In this document: piece after piece, positions 43,910 to 56,300 of the stretch | Numbering within the stretch: position 1 is the stretch's first letter | Layout: every line of letters starts with the position of its first letter | NCBI GenBank assembly: GCA_039602395.1 | Contig: JBCNJP010000024.1 | Coordinates: 1,431,060 to 1,495,059, forward strand | Length of the DNA stretch: 64,000 bases | Reading direction: 5' to 3' | Source of the DNA: Deinandra increscens subsp. villosa | Lineage: Eukaryota; Streptophyta; Magnoliopsida; Asterales; Asteraceae | The notes under the pieces: model-generated | What the model saw: the letters and a program-made list of their open reading frames with translations, nothing else | What the model was told of the DNA's origin: nothing | Databases searched by the model: none | Translations under genes and position numbers: made by a program

Positions 43910-44899
43910 ATGTCAACAAGAGGACGTGGCCGAGGTCGCGGTCGTGGTGTTGCTTTTCCTACCACTAACGAAGAACTGGCCAACTTAATAGCTCAACATG
44001 TCAACGCCGCCATTGGCCAGCAAAACCTCAACGTAGGACGCGGTAGAGGAGGGGGTGGACCAGACTTAGGACCTATTGGTCAACCAGTAGGAAATCAGGG
44101 ATGCACGTATAAAACTTTTCAGGGGTGCCAACCGAAGACGTTTACTGGGAGTGAAGGACCGCTCGAAATTATTCGGTGGATTGAGCGAATGGAAACGGTA
44201 ATCGCAATCAGCAACTGTGCGGAGAACCAAATTGTGAAGTACGCAACATGTTCATTTCTAGACGGAGCATTATCTTGGTGGAATGCTCAGAGCCAAATTC
44301 TCGGAGAAGCTGCGGCGTATGAGATATCTTGGAATGAATTGAAGGAGATGCTGATGAGGGAGTATTGCCCGCGAACTGAAATCCAGAAGTTAGAAACAGA
44401 GTTTTGGAATTTGTCAGTGGTTGGAGCTGACGTCAAGACATGCACTACTAGATTCAACGACTTGGCAAAGCTTGTGCCAAGGTTAGTAACTCCAGATTAT
44501 GCCAGGATTGAGAGATATATTTGGGGTCTAGCACCTCAAATTAGGGGAATGGTTACTTCAGCTAACCCGACAACCATCGATAGTGCAATCGCACTAGCAC
44601 AATCTCTGACTGATGATGCAGTAAGGGCAGGAGTATGGGGAAAGCTACCAGTGGAGTCTGCTCCAAAGAATGTTGATGATGGAAAGAAACATGGATCCAA
44701 GAGAAAGTGGTCAGGAAGTCGTGGTGATCAAAAGAGGTCAAATCAGAAGTCTCGCAAAGCTTATGCAGCAAATTCATCAGAGGAGAAGAAGCAGGCTGAC
44801 TCGTACCCCCGTTGTAACACATGTGGATACCATCACAAGGGAGCATATCAATACTGTACTAAGTGCAGTCGTTACGGTCATGACACTCCTTATTGCTGA
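43910..44899 (+). CDS. gag of Tekay-like element
   Basis: 329 codons from the ATG at 43910. An Arg/Gly-rich N-terminus (RGRGRGRGRG) is followed by the Retrotrans_gag core (residues about 65-220; PKTFTGSEGPLEIIRWIERM, FLDGALSWWNAQ, EFWNLSVVG), a basic linker and a CCHC knuckle CTKCSRYGHDTPYC at the very end. The TGA at 44897-44899 is probably a mutated sense codon: the same frame continues with a second knuckle region (ECGATDHFNRECP, after another stop near 44943) and then the protease at 45023. In chromoviruses gag and pol are normally one frame. Confidence 0.85.
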   Translation: MSTRGRGRGRGRGVAFPTTNEELANLIAQHVNAAIGQQNLNVGRGRGGGGPDLGPIGQPVGNQGCTYKTFQGCQPKTFTGSEGPLEIIRWIERMETVIAISNCAENQIVKYATCSFLDGALSWWNAQSQILGEAAAYEISWNELKEMLMREYCPRTEIQKLETEFWNLSVVGADVKTCTTRFNDLAKLVPRLVTPDYARIERYIWGLAPQIRGMVTSANPTTIDSAIALAQSLTDDAVRAGVWGKLPVESAPKNVDDGKKHGSKRKWSGSRGDQKRSNQKSRKAYAANSSEEKKQADSYPRCNTCGYHHKGAYQYCTKCSRYGHDTPYC

Positions 44900-45022
44900 T
44901 CAAAGACTGGAGAGAAGGGTTCCAGTTCTGGTCGTAACTGTTAAGAGTGTGGGGCTACTGATCACTTTAATAGGGAATGTCCCAAGCTGAAGAATCAAGG
45001 TGCGAGAGGAAGGGAGTTCGAG

Positions 45023-45688
45023 ATGAACGCAAACGAAGCTCAGGAAGAACCAACTGTTGTTGTCGGTACGTTTCTCGTAAATAATAAATATGCCTCAGTT
45101 TTATTTGATACGGGTGCCGACCTAAGTTTTGTGTCTAAAGAGTTTGAACCACTACTTGGTATAAAACCTAGTAAGTTAAGGAGTAAGTACAATATAGAAA
45201 TTGCCAACAGGAGGAAAATAGAGGCAGGTACCGTAATTAAAGGGTGCACCATAAACATTGAAGGCCACTCCTTTAGCATTGACCTTCTACCTGTGAACCT
45301 TGGAAGCTTCGACATTGTTATTGGAATGGATTGGTTATCCAAAAACCATGCAGAAGTGGTATGCTTCGAGAAGATTGTTTGCATTCCAATTGACAACGAA
45401 GAGGTGTTGACCATCCGGGGAGAAAAGAGGAATTCTGCACTAAAAATCGTAAGCGTCGTAAAAGCTCGGAAGTATCTGCAGGAAGGTTATCCATCCTTTC
45501 TAGTCAAAGCGATAGACGTGAAGAATGCGGAACAGAAGATTGAAGATATACAAGTAGTAAAAGACTATCCAGAAGTCTTCCCCGAGGAACTACCGGGTAT
45601 ACCCCCCGAACGTCAAGTTAGATTTCAAATCGATTTGGTGCTTGGGGCAGCTCCTATTGCCCGTTCACCCTATCGATTGGCGCCATAA
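45023..45688 (+). pseudogene. Protease and start of RT of Tekay-like element
   Basis: A retropepsin-like protease with an intact active site in VLFDTGADLSFVS and the second conserved block DIVIGMDWLSKNHA. It leads into the RT N-terminus (VVKDYPEVFPEELPGIPPER, ARSPYRLAP). The TAA at 45686-45688 and another at 45710-45712 interrupt the frame, which continues with KGFIRPSFSPWGAPVLFVKR. Confidence 0.85.
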
Positions 45689-46860
45689 AAAATGAAGGAA
45701 TTAGCCCAGTAATTGCAAGAGCTTCTTGATAAGGGATTTATTAGACCAAGTTTCTCACCTTGGGGAGCGCCAGTATTATTCGTGAAAAGGAAAGATGGGC
45801 TTTCCCTATGTGTATTGATTATCGTGAGCTGAATAAGATCACCATCAAGAATCGATACCCCCTACCTAGAATTGACAATTTATTTGATCAGCTTCAGGGG
45901 TCTAGCTTCTACTCGAAGATAGACCTGAGATCCGGATATCATCAACTGCTCGTGTCAAAAGAAGATGTACCAAAGACTACTTTCCGTACTCGTTATGGTC
46001 ACTACGAGTTTATGGTTATGCCATTTGGACTAACTAATGCTCCTGCAGTGTTCATGGATCTCATGAACAGAGTGTGTAAACCCTATTTGGACAAATTCGT
46101 GATAGTATTCATCGACGATATACTTGTTTACTCACGAACCAAGGAGGAGCATGAGGAACATTTCAGATTGATTCTTGAAATGTTAAAAAGGGAGAAACTT
46201 TATGCTAAGTTCTCGAAGTGTGAGTTTTGGTTGAGAGACGTCCAGTTCTTGGGGCACGTTATTAATGAAAGTGGCATTCATGTGGATCCTGCGAAGATTG
46301 AAGCTATTAAGAGTTGGGGTGCACCAAAGTCACCGACAGAAGTTCGTCAATTTTTGGGGTTAGCCGGCTATTATAGGAGATTTATTGAAAATTTCTCTCA
46401 AATAGCTTAGCCACTAACCGAATTGACTCAGAAAGATAGGAAGTTTGAATGGATAGAAAAGCAAGAAACCGCCTTCCAAATTCTAAAGCAAAAGTTGTGC
46501 GGTGCTCCGATCTTATCTCTTCCAGAAAGAACCGAGGGATTCGTGGTTTATTGTGACGCATCTAGATTGGGTCTTGGATGTGTCTTAATGCAAAAGGATA
46601 AAGTCATTGCCTACCTATCAAGACAACTCAAGGTGCATGAGAGGAACTATACCACGCATGATCTAGAATTAGGAGCTGTTGTATTTGCATTAAAAATATG
46701 GAGGCACTATCTGTATGGTATGAAATGTACAAATTTTACAGACCATAAGAGTCTCCAACACATATTTGATCAAAAGGAGCTTAATATGCGGTAACGCCGA
46801 TGGGTAGAGTTATTAAACGATTATGAGTGTGATATTCGATATCACCCCAGCAAGGCAAAT
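45689..46860 (+). pseudogene. Reverse transcriptase and RNase H of Tekay-like element
   Basis: The RT frame shifts near 45796 (one G missing in GATGGG). From 45760 the second frame reads CIDYRELNKITIKNRYPLP, FYSKIDLRSGYHQL (catalytic Asp), FGLTNAPAVFMDLMN, FIDDILVYS (catalytic box) and LGLAGYYRRFI. It is cut by a TAG at 46408-46410. RNase H (46423-46860) has VVYCDASRLGLGCVL, AYLSRQLKVHERNY, DLELGAVVFALK and TDHKSLQHIF, then a TAA at 46792-46794 before the RRWVELLNDY and YHPSKANVVADALSR blocks. Confidence 0.87.
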
Positions 46861-47967
46861 GTGGTAGCCGACGCATTAAGCAGGAAGGAACGGGATACAT
46901 CGAAGCGAGTGCGAGCTATGGAAATGACGATTCAGTCAAGTCTTATCTCACACATTCGCATGGCTCAGCAGGAAGCACTCAAAACTGTTAGTTTGAAAAA
47001 TGAGGACCTTCGAGGAATGATTAAGGATTTGGCCTTAACCAATGATATCAGATATTTTATGGGTCGTATTTGGATACCCATTTTTGTCAAGCTACGTGAG
47101 CTGATTTTGGAAGAGGCTCACAAATCCAAGTATTCCATCCACCCAGGATCAGATAAGATGTACAAGGATGTCAAGGAACATTATTGGTGGCCTAACATGA
47201 AGCGTGACATAGCAGCTTACGTGAGCAAGTGTTCCACATGTGCAAGAGTTAAGGCGGAACATCAAAAGCCATCTGGTCTATTGATACAACCAGAAATCCC
47301 GCAATGGAAGTGGGAGAGAATTGCGATGGACTTCATCACAAAATTACCTCGAACACCCCGCAAGCACAATGCCATTTGGGTAATTATTGATCGACTGACG
47401 AAATCTGCTCACTTCCTCCCAATTAAGGAAACTGACTTAACAGAAAAGCTAGCCAAGCTATACATCAAGGAAATAGTAGCACGTCATGGAGTGCCCGTTT
47501 CTATTATCTCGGACAGGGATGCCCGTTTTACGTCGAGATTTTGGGAGTCCTTGAATGAGGAACTGGGCACCAGCTTGGAGTTAAGCACTGCATATCACCC
47601 GCAAACTGATGGCCAAAGTGAAAGGACCATTCAGACATTGGAGGGCATGCTCCGAGCATGTGTGATCGATTTTGGTGGTAATTGGGACACTCATCTGCCA
47701 TTAGCAGAATTTTCATATAACAACAGTTATCACGCTATCATAAAAGCTGCACCTTTTGAGGCTTTGTACGGTAGAAAGTGCCGATCGCCTCTATGCTGGA
47801 CTGAAATTGGAGAAAAGGAATTAACTGGCCCGGAGATCATCCAAGAGACAACTGATAAAATCTCGGTAACTAAGAAAAATTTGGAAACTGCTAGGTCAAG
47901 GCAAAAGAGTTATGCGGATATCCGAAGAAAACCTTTAGAATTCAAAGTTGGGATAGGGTGTTTTTGA
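46861..47967 (+). pseudogene. Integrase of Tekay-like element
   Basis: 368 codons open. HHCC zinc region: H in EEAHKSKYSIHPGSDKMY with CSTCARVKAEHQ. DDE core: MDFITKLP (first Asp), ISDRDARFTSRFW (second Asp) and TDGQSERTIQTLEG (Glu). It ends out of frame (VGIGCF, stop) where one G is missing from a GGGG run near 47950. Confidence 0.88.
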
Positions 47968-48418
47968 AGGTTTAACCCTGGAAGGGCGTCTTTAGATTCG
48001 GTAAGCACGGGAAGCTTAGCCCGCGATTTATAGGACCCTTTGAAATTTTGAAACGAGTGGGTCCAGTGGCTTATCGTTTGAAGTTGCTAGGAAAACTCAG
48101 AGGCATTCATAATGTGTTCCACGTGTCGAACTTAAGGAAGTGTCTCTCAGACGAGACACTAGTCATACCATCAGAGGAGGTTTGAATTGACAACAAATTG
48201 CATTTTGTTGAGGAACCGTTGAAAATTGAAGATTGGAAAGTCCAGAAACTCAGGCGGAGTAAGATTAAATTAATGAAAGTTAGATGGAACTCGAGACGCG
48301 GACCTGAGTATACCTGGAACGAGCCGATCAAATGAAGATGAAATACCCTCATCTATTTTCGTCAGATAAAAATTCAAAAATTTCGGGACGAAATTTCTTA
48401 AAGGAGGGGAGAATGTGA
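47968..48418 (+). pseudogene. Integrase C-terminus and chromodomain of Tekay-like element
   Basis: In the frame after the indel: VFLKV, a stop, PWKGVFRFGKHGKLSPRF, VAYRLKLLGKLRGIHNVFHV, then a chromodomain-like end (VEEPLKIEDWKVQKLRRSKI, VRWNSRRGPEYTW). Chromodomains target these elements to heterochromatin marks. A stop near 48184 and a one-base loss near 48320 break it. The shifted tail runs to a TGA that overlaps the first bases of the LTR. Confidence 0.8.
48400..48413 (+). other. Polypurine tract of Tekay-like element
   Basis: AAAGGAGGGGAGAA directly before TGTGACACC. Confidence 0.85.
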
Positions 48419-48784
48419 CACCTGACGTTTCAAGTTAGAATATCCGTACCATAAGTCATGAATTTAGTAGGTATAATTGTGGTGCTGGTAGTCAAGTATA
48501 AGATTTGGTCTAAATAAACTAGCATAATATTTCATAAAAACATTTTATTAGCAACGTTGGTGACAACTCAATTAATAATCAACTATTTATATGCCGGGCG
48601 TGAATACCGCCTATATACATGGATATAACAAGTATGGTAAAATTTTACTACAATTATACTATTGCAAGCGTATTTTAATTTTAGTAATTATCATGTAATT
48701 ATTTTCACGCTTCAAGCCGGAAAATTTACCAATTCTACCGCGTTATACCAGTACTTTACCTGTTAATAACCTAATACTAATATA

Positions 48785-49001
48785 TGTTAGAGCATATAAA
48801 TAGGTTATGTTAGAGAGAGCTTAGAGTCAGTTCTGTCATTCTACATCTCTTAAGTGTGTGTAACTGAGTGTGTAACTCTCTCTCTCTCTCTCTACTTTGT
48901 GTAATCCTCTTTGTGACTCAATAGAGCGAAGCTTTATTTACTCATTTGTGTATCTCCGATTACCAAATCATGTAGTAGTAAGATCGTACAGTGGTTTTAC
49001 A
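48785..49001 (+). mobile_element. Solo LTR of a Copia element, 217 bp, TSD ATATA
   Basis: TGTTAGAGCATATAAATAGG...GTGGTTTTACA, absent from the matching place of the 5' LTR (near 40945), so the insertion is later than the element. ATATA is on both sides (48780-48784, 49002-49006), though the site is AT-rich. It shares AGTAAGATC and the TTTTACA end with the LTRs at 8878 and 32484. The TATA box (TATAAATA, 48795-48802) lies only 10 bp from the start, so nearly all of U3 is missing. Confidence 0.85.
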
Positions 49002-49003
<2 letters not shown>

Positions 49004-49048
<45 letters not shown>

Positions 49049-49050
49049 CA
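49004..49050. repeat. (AT)n-rich microsatellite
   Basis: TATATA runs interrupted by CATA and GTATA directly to the right of the solo Copia LTR; the 5' LTR has the corresponding tract near 40947-40980. Confidence 0.8.
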
Positions 49051-51506
49051 TACAAGTATACATATGACACTTGGCACATGATAAACAATTTATTAATATT
49101 ATATTATAACCCAAAGCTACATACAACCATGCATGCATTACACTTGTCATAATACCTTTACACTTGTCCTATATCTTTACATTTGTCATATGCCCATACA
49201 CTTGTCACATGACAAGTAATACATAATATTTTTCTTTTAGTAAAAAAAGGAGGACACATAAACCTATGCTTAGGGTAATCATGAACTTTAAATATAGGGC
49301 AACCATTAAACTCCTCCACCCCCGCCACCATTACACGCCACCTCTCTCTATCCCCTCCCTCCCTCTTCTCTTTTCCCCTCCCTTGAAATCGTAACCCCTC
49401 TCTCTCTCCCCCCAATTTCGAAATCTTCATCATCAACCTTCAAATCCACACATTTTATCAAGTTGTTAAGGATCAAGGAAGAACAAGCATTGAAGATTCA
49501 AGCTAGAGTTGTAGTCACCCTCATTCTTCTTTCAAAAACCCTAAGTATGAAGCTTACTCTCTCTACTCTCTCTCTAGAATCTTTATAGAAAATTTATTTC
49601 TTGATCCTCCACCAACCATTTGATGATGATTCTTACCACTAGAAACCATTTTCTTTGGCATCAATGATGTTTTCTTACATGCATGTAACCCTAGATGATG
49701 TGCATGTCATAATCTAGTGAGTTTATGTTGGGTAGTTTATTAATAAAAGAACAATCTCATGGAAATTAAGGATTTTGATTCATCTTTTATAAATTGGGGT
49801 TATTAGGGTTAAAAATGTTTATGCATGTGTGTCTAAATGTATATGTATGCATCATCTCATCTAGTTGTAATAAGATCAAGCATATGTAGATTTGTAAAAA
49901 GGATTGATAAACAAAATGAAATGTGCATATATACATACATATTTTCGTGAATATGCATATTGCATGTAGGGTTTTGGATAATGAAAAGTCATGAGTAATG
50001 AGAACTTGTGTTAATGAGGATTAATCCAAAAAGGTTAAACTAATTATGAGCCTTAAAAGGGGTGAATTAAATGGAGAAGCTAATAACTCATTTAAAAGAT
50101 ATGTTTATAAAAATAAATTTCTGGAAAATAATTTAAATATATATATATATATATGTGCTAACTAATGGGATTAACATAAAATTTTTACAAACTAGTAGCT
50201 TGTAATGCAAAACTAGTCGTAAAAACATCAAAATTGGGCTAAAAACGTTAGTTTTGTACAAAATAAAAACGGATCAGTTAAGAATATATATTTTATAGGA
50301 AAAATAAAATATTATAAGTTTTATAAACACAAATTTAAAAACTATAAACTTGTTTGGTAAAACTATGCCTTGAAAGGACGTTAAAACGTCACTTTTCAAT
50401 CAAAAACTAGTTTAATTTTTGTGAGTCTAAGGAATATATATATCTTTGGAAAAATACTAAGATATATGATATTAACATTATTATTGAGTTGTAGAACGGG
50501 TCACCAACGAGCTGCTAATAAAAAGTAATGAGAATTTGCCTTTAAAAAGAATCATTATCAAGTCTAGTAAGTTGGAGGATCAACTTACCGTTAGAGAGAC
50601 TTGTGCCCTTACTAGTCCTTTATGTGTTAAAGTAGGACGTGTTTGTGACGGTTGAAAGTTCAGATAATATTCGAGTTATTACTGTGAGTTTCCATAGCCC
50701 AATTTTTTATGTTTTTACTGTTTTGGGGAAAAATATGCTTAAATAATTTTATTGATATAATTAAAGATGGCATGAAACTTATAATTGACATGTGATTGCC
50801 TTGGGTTTTGTTTAAATTTTGTCCCTCGCTGTTTTATTTATGCCATAATCATTAGCCTCTTAGAGGCCACTGTTTGTATTGATAGATCTAGCGGGTGTGA
50901 CATCCCGCCCCTGGCCAGTCGCGCTGGTTTTGTTGCTGGATTGAGGTAATATAAATAGAAAGGGGCGTGTGGACGTTTTGGGTTGATTACGGGTACAATG
51001 GTTAGATCACTATAGTAAATCTAGCTAATTTACTTTAAGTCATTATAAGGGATATTGCATGATAATTATGTCAATGGTATTTAATAACAGCGGTCATGGT
51101 GTTGGATTAATTATGACGGGAGCATGGCCCACCGGTAAAAGCTTTTTATTTAGAACTCTATGGAACTCACCAGCTTTATGCTGACTTTTATTTTCGGACA
51201 TATTTTCAGGATCGTAAGTTCAAGCATGGATGGAGTGGCACGTGTTGGCTAAGGCATACGTTGGTTGGCTATGTGTTTGCTTTTGGGACCGCTTAAGCGC
51301 TAGTATCATGAATGTCTTTAAACTAATGTTTTGAATAAATAACGTTGGGATGTTTTTAATAATGTTTTGATACTAGATTTACTTAAGTTTTGAACTTTAA
51401 AAACTAGCTCAATAAAAACGTATCGCCTGATAAAAATTATGGGTACCAACTTCCGTTACCACCACTCGTAATTAAATTCCGCTAGCGATGTTTTCGGGGT
51501 GTTACA

Positions 51507-53366
51507 ACTAGACTCTGATCAATCTGTTTCAGATCATTCTGATCATTGTTCTGACCATGTTGTTAAAAATGTGAAGACATCTTTCAAAAACCTAACTTTT
51601 TATCCACCACCAAATGCTAATAAACCAATTTTTTCTGATGATGCTAAATCAAATTTAAGAAAACCAAACAGATTCTTTCAGAAAACCCAATTTCATGATG
51701 AAGGTTTTTATGATAACTTTGGTTTTGGGCCGAATCCACTAAATTATGGTAGGGGCCATCTTGGTTTGGACATGGTTCTGGACCATCAAGTTTTGGTGGA
51801 AGAAGGGGGTTTTATCAAAATGCAGACGATGGTTTTTATTCAGGGCATGAATATTTTGATGATGATTCTTACCCTGAGAATGTAAATGGATACGAATGAG
51901 GTTTTTATGATGACTTTAATGGTCATCGGATTATTATACCAATGGCCCATTAGACTCTGATCAATGTGTTTCAGATCATTCTGATCATTGTTCTGACCAT
52001 GTTTTTAAAAATGTGAAGAAATCTTTCAAGAACCTAACTTTTTATCCACCAATAAATGCTGATAAACCAATTTTTTCTGATGATGCTAAACCAAATTTAA
52101 GAAAACCAAATAGATTATTTCAGAAAACCAAATTTCATGATGAAGGTTTTTATGAAAACTTTGGTTTTGGGCCGAATCCACAAAATTATGGTAGGGGCCA
52201 TCTTCGTTTTGATATGGTTCTGGACCATCAGGTTTTGGTGGAAGAAGGTGATTTTATCAAAATGTTGATGATGGTTTTTATTCAAGGTATGAATATTTTG
52301 ATGATGATTTTTACTCTGAGAATGAAAATGGATACGATTTAGGTTTTTATGATGACTTTAATGGTCATCGGATTATTATACCAATGGCCCACTAGACTTA
52401 GATCAATCTGTTTCAGATCATTCTGATCATTTATCTGACCATGTTGTAAAAAGTATGAAGAAATATTTCAAGAACCTAACTTTTTATCCACCACCAAATG
52501 TTGATAAACCAATTTTTTCTTATAATACTAAACCAAATTTCAGAAAACAAAACGGATTCTTTCTGAAAACGCAATTTCATGATGAATGTTTTTATGATAA
52601 CTTTGGTTTTGGGCCGAATCCAACTAATTATGGTAGGGGCCATTTTGGTTTGGACATGGTTCCAGATATGATGCTGGACCAACAGGTTTTGGTGGAAGAA
52701 GGAGATTTTATCAAAATGTTGATGATGGTTTTTATTCAGGGTATGAATATTTTGATTATGATTTTTACCCTGAGAATGAAAATGGATACGATTTAGGTTC
52801 TTATGATGACTTTAAAGGTCATCAGATTATTATACCAAATGGCCCACTAGACTCTGATCAATCTGTTTCAGATCATTCTGATCATTGTTATGTCCATGTT
52901 ATTAAAAATGTGAAGACATCTTTCAAAAACCTAACTTTGTATCCACCACCAAATGCTAATAAACCAATTTTTTCTGATGATGCTAAATCAAATTTAAGAA
53001 AACAAAACAGATTCTTTCAGAAAACCCAATTTCATGATGAAGGTTTTTATGATAACTTTGGTTTTGGGCCGAATCCACTAAATTATGGTAGGGGCCATCT
53101 TGGTTTGGACATGGTTCTGGACCATCAGGTTTTGGTGGAAGAAGGGGGTTTTATCAAAATGCAGACGATGGTTTTTTATTCAGGGCATGAATATTTTGAT
53201 GATGATTTTTACCCTGAGAATGTAAATGGATACGATTGAGGTTTTTATGATGACTTTAATGGTCATCAGATTATTATACCAATGGCCCATTAGACTCTGA
53301 TCAATGTGTTTCAGATCATTCTGATCATTGTTCTGACCATGTTTTTAAAAATGTGAAGAAATCTTT
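51507..53366 (+). repeat. Satellite array 2, first segment (plus orientation)
   Basis: Same ~444/456-bp satellite as at 2740-6002 but on the plus strand. The anchor TTTTGGTGGA occurs at 51791, 52233, 52687 and 53130 (spacings 442, 454, 443). The unit with the 12-bp PDMM insertion (class A) is at 52687; the others are class B. It is interrupted at 53367 by a solo LTR. Confidence 0.88.
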
Positions 53367-56300
53367 TGTGACGCCCACTCCCAGTCTTGGCTCCAGGAGG
53401 GGTCACGTGTCGGATTTACTCATGAACACATGGTACAACAGAGATAACTAAGCAGCGGAAATTTAAAAACTTTTCATTTATATATATAACAAGTTACAAC
53501 AGTAAGGAAGATAACAACATAATCTAATAACTAGATCTTATCTATAGCTATGCCAGTCTACTACCGAGTCATTCATGATAGCTTTCCCATCTAATCTGCC
53601 ATTGCTAGAGCCCTTCCCTTGCTACTTTAAACATCACCGATACCTGACATACATGCTTTTAAAGGTCAGCTTACGCTGGTGAGTTCTAAGTATTTAAAAC
53701 TTTTACCTTTCCTTGAAAGGGTACCTTAAACATTTGGGCCTAACGACCCCTTCTTTATAAACGTTTTAAGAGGCATAAAACATAACAGGATTATACCAAA
53801 ACATTTAATCATTTATCCCTTATCAGGTATAAGACATAAGAGAATTATACCAAAACATTTAACCATTCATTCTACTAAGCATTGTCTATTGGAACCACGT
53901 TAGCTCCTCGGGCAACCGTCGCCACCCGAAACCTTTCATAGAGTAACCGTCGTTACCCCGGGGAACCGTCATTCCCCGCTTCTAGTTGCACAACCACCTT
54001 TTCCCTTTTCACTAGACAATATCTGCTTAGATTAAAACCTTTTCAACCTTTTAAACCTTTTCATCCTTTTCAAAAGTCCATTTAAATAACTCTTGTATTT
54101 GGACTCATAACCGTTTCAACACTAGTCCATTACCCGTATATGGAAATAAGCGTTTCATAAATATAATGTTATGGGTCTTGCATAACAAGGCTAATAAGAT
54201 CATATTTACCCGACACTTAGTCCTATACATAGGCTTAGACCAAACATTCACATTTTTCATTTCTCAAAGCTTTATATAAAAATTTCATCCTTTACATTAC
54301 CCGTTTATTATAACCTTCCCGAAAAGAGTAATAACAGGTAATAATAACTTTAAAACAGTTATAAGTATTATAACTTTTCCACGTATGTGTATCAACACAA
54401 AACAAGTAAAGGCATCTCAAATACTTTTCAAGTAAACAGTTGAATATATATCATTGCATGTATATCAGCCCGCAAACATTAAAACATTTAAAACATTTAA
54501 AAGTGGGCTCATAGAACTCACCTTATTCTCTTAAGCAGTTAATTCAGAGAAAACCTCCGCTATGCCTTCCAATTAAACCTAATTACGTATTGTACGGCGT
54601 TAACGCAAGGTTTAATACAATAAACATTTACTATGTTTATTTTAACTCTTTATTAACTTAATAATACTTAGTTATTAAGTTTATTCCTTTTAAAGGTCAA
54701 AATGACCAAAATGCCCTTTAGGCCATTATCCTTTTCTTTTATTGATAATACGAAGACACGCATTCCTATAAGTAAACGCTCACTCCGGGATCGCCCAGTG
54801 AGGGATGCCATTTCCCAGTTGGGATTTATGCGACACCCTCGCTTTTGCCAGAAACCCCAGTGTACAGGCGTTTACCCTTCCGGTCCGCGCGAACTTCTAA
54901 TATCCGATTAACTCGGTATTTTAAATATTTTATCATTTATCCATTTTAACTTTATATATACTTATTATATATATATAAACACAGTTCCATGTCAAAAATC
55001 AAGTCTCCATACCCTTCGGATTATTTTATATTAAACAATCATATTCCGAAACCCTAATTTCCCGTTTTTCTCATTTCTTTATCAAAAATCTATTTTCATT
55101 CAAAACTGACTTAGGGTATTATCCGTTATATCATTTTATAACATGCTTTAAAATTTCAAAGCTTAGTTCATTACCGTTTATTCGGGTTTGACAGAACAGT
55201 GTCTAGAAAACCCTAATTTCTCATTTCAACACTTACATATAGATATTAACATATTTTAAATATGTTTCATATATTAAATATTCTTTAACCCGATAATTGC
55301 TTTATAATTATCGTTAATCTTTATATTAAATATATATGTTTATATATATATATTTAATATTTAAATCATTTCTTTTAATCAATTTTATTTAAATAAAACT
55401 GATTAATAATTATATATATTTATTCGTTTTAAATATATATTTATATCATTTATCCCGTTATATGATGATTTGATATAAACTTTAACTTTAAAATATAATA
55501 TTTGTAATAATAACAAATATTTAACGTGATTACCTCTTGACGGGTCGTGAAACGAGTCCAAAATAACCGAATAATAAAGTTATCCGTTCTTGACAAACGA
55601 ATAGTCCTTCCCGACTAACTTCTCGCCACGAGCATTTCCCCGTTGTCGGTTTGTCGTTTGGACCTCGTTACGCCACCGAAACATCGCCCGAAAGTGTAAA
55701 CGGGTTTTATTAACGTCACTAGTTTACGCCCCGTTTGCCGTCACCGTGGACCACCTTCAACGACCGTTGACCATCGCAACCATTCTCCACCATCCCGGGT
55801 GTTTACTATCGTTGTCGGCATCATTCGTCGTTAACCGTACGTCACCGAATCGTAACCGAAAGATAGGACGGTAAGCCGGGTTTTTAAACCGTTTGCAACC
55901 ACCACCATCACCTTCCCGCCACTTGCTGCTACTGTCCGGCGGTTCACAGCCACCGTTCGTCTCTCGTCGCCCGTCATCGTCATCGAACGTCATCATCTTC
56001 ATCATGCTAGAGGTTGGAGACGGGTTTTAAAGCCATCATCGGAGGTTAAACAGAGAAGGGAGGGAGGTCGTCTCCGGGTTTTGCTGGGTTCGTCGGGTTC
56101 GTCGGAGAACGACGGGAAAGAGCAGCAGGTCGTCGGAATCGCGACAGGAAGGTGGCTGGGTTCGAGCAGGGTCTTCGTGGTAGCGGGTTAGTCGTCGGTT
56201 TCGTCACTCGCAGCTGCTGCCGGAAAAATGAGGGAGGAGGAGAGGAGTTCGTCACCGGAAGTCGAACGAAACGAGGGTGTGTGTGTGTGTGTCGCCGGAT

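Larger units (their letters stand above)
40754..51506 (+). mobile_element. Tekay-like chromovirus (Ty3/gypsy) with truncated 5' LTR
   Basis: Order: 5' LTR (lacking its first ~175 bp), PBS, gag, protease, RT, RNase H, integrase, chromodomain, PPT, 3' LTR. RT precedes integrase (Ty3/gypsy), and the chromodomain plus ~3-kb LTRs fit the Tekay/Del lineage. Right flank ACTAG is satellite sequence (monomer text GGCCCACTAGACTCTG), so the element went into the satellite. The expected left ACTAG is absent because the left end was lost. Many stops, several explicable by C-to-T change (CAA or CAG to TAA or TAG), and at least two one-base losses in G runs disable it. Confidence 0.9.
48414..51506 (+). repeat. 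3' LTR of Tekay-like element
   Basis: TGTGACACCTGACG...GGGGTGTTACA, 3,093 bp including a 217-bp solo Copia LTR (48785-49001) and its TSD. It is very similar to 40754-43446. It ends directly in satellite DNA at 51507. Confidence 0.92.

Noticed and set aside
48968..49150. 60-codon frame with a run of Ile-Tyr
   Set aside because: Translation of an AT microsatellite.
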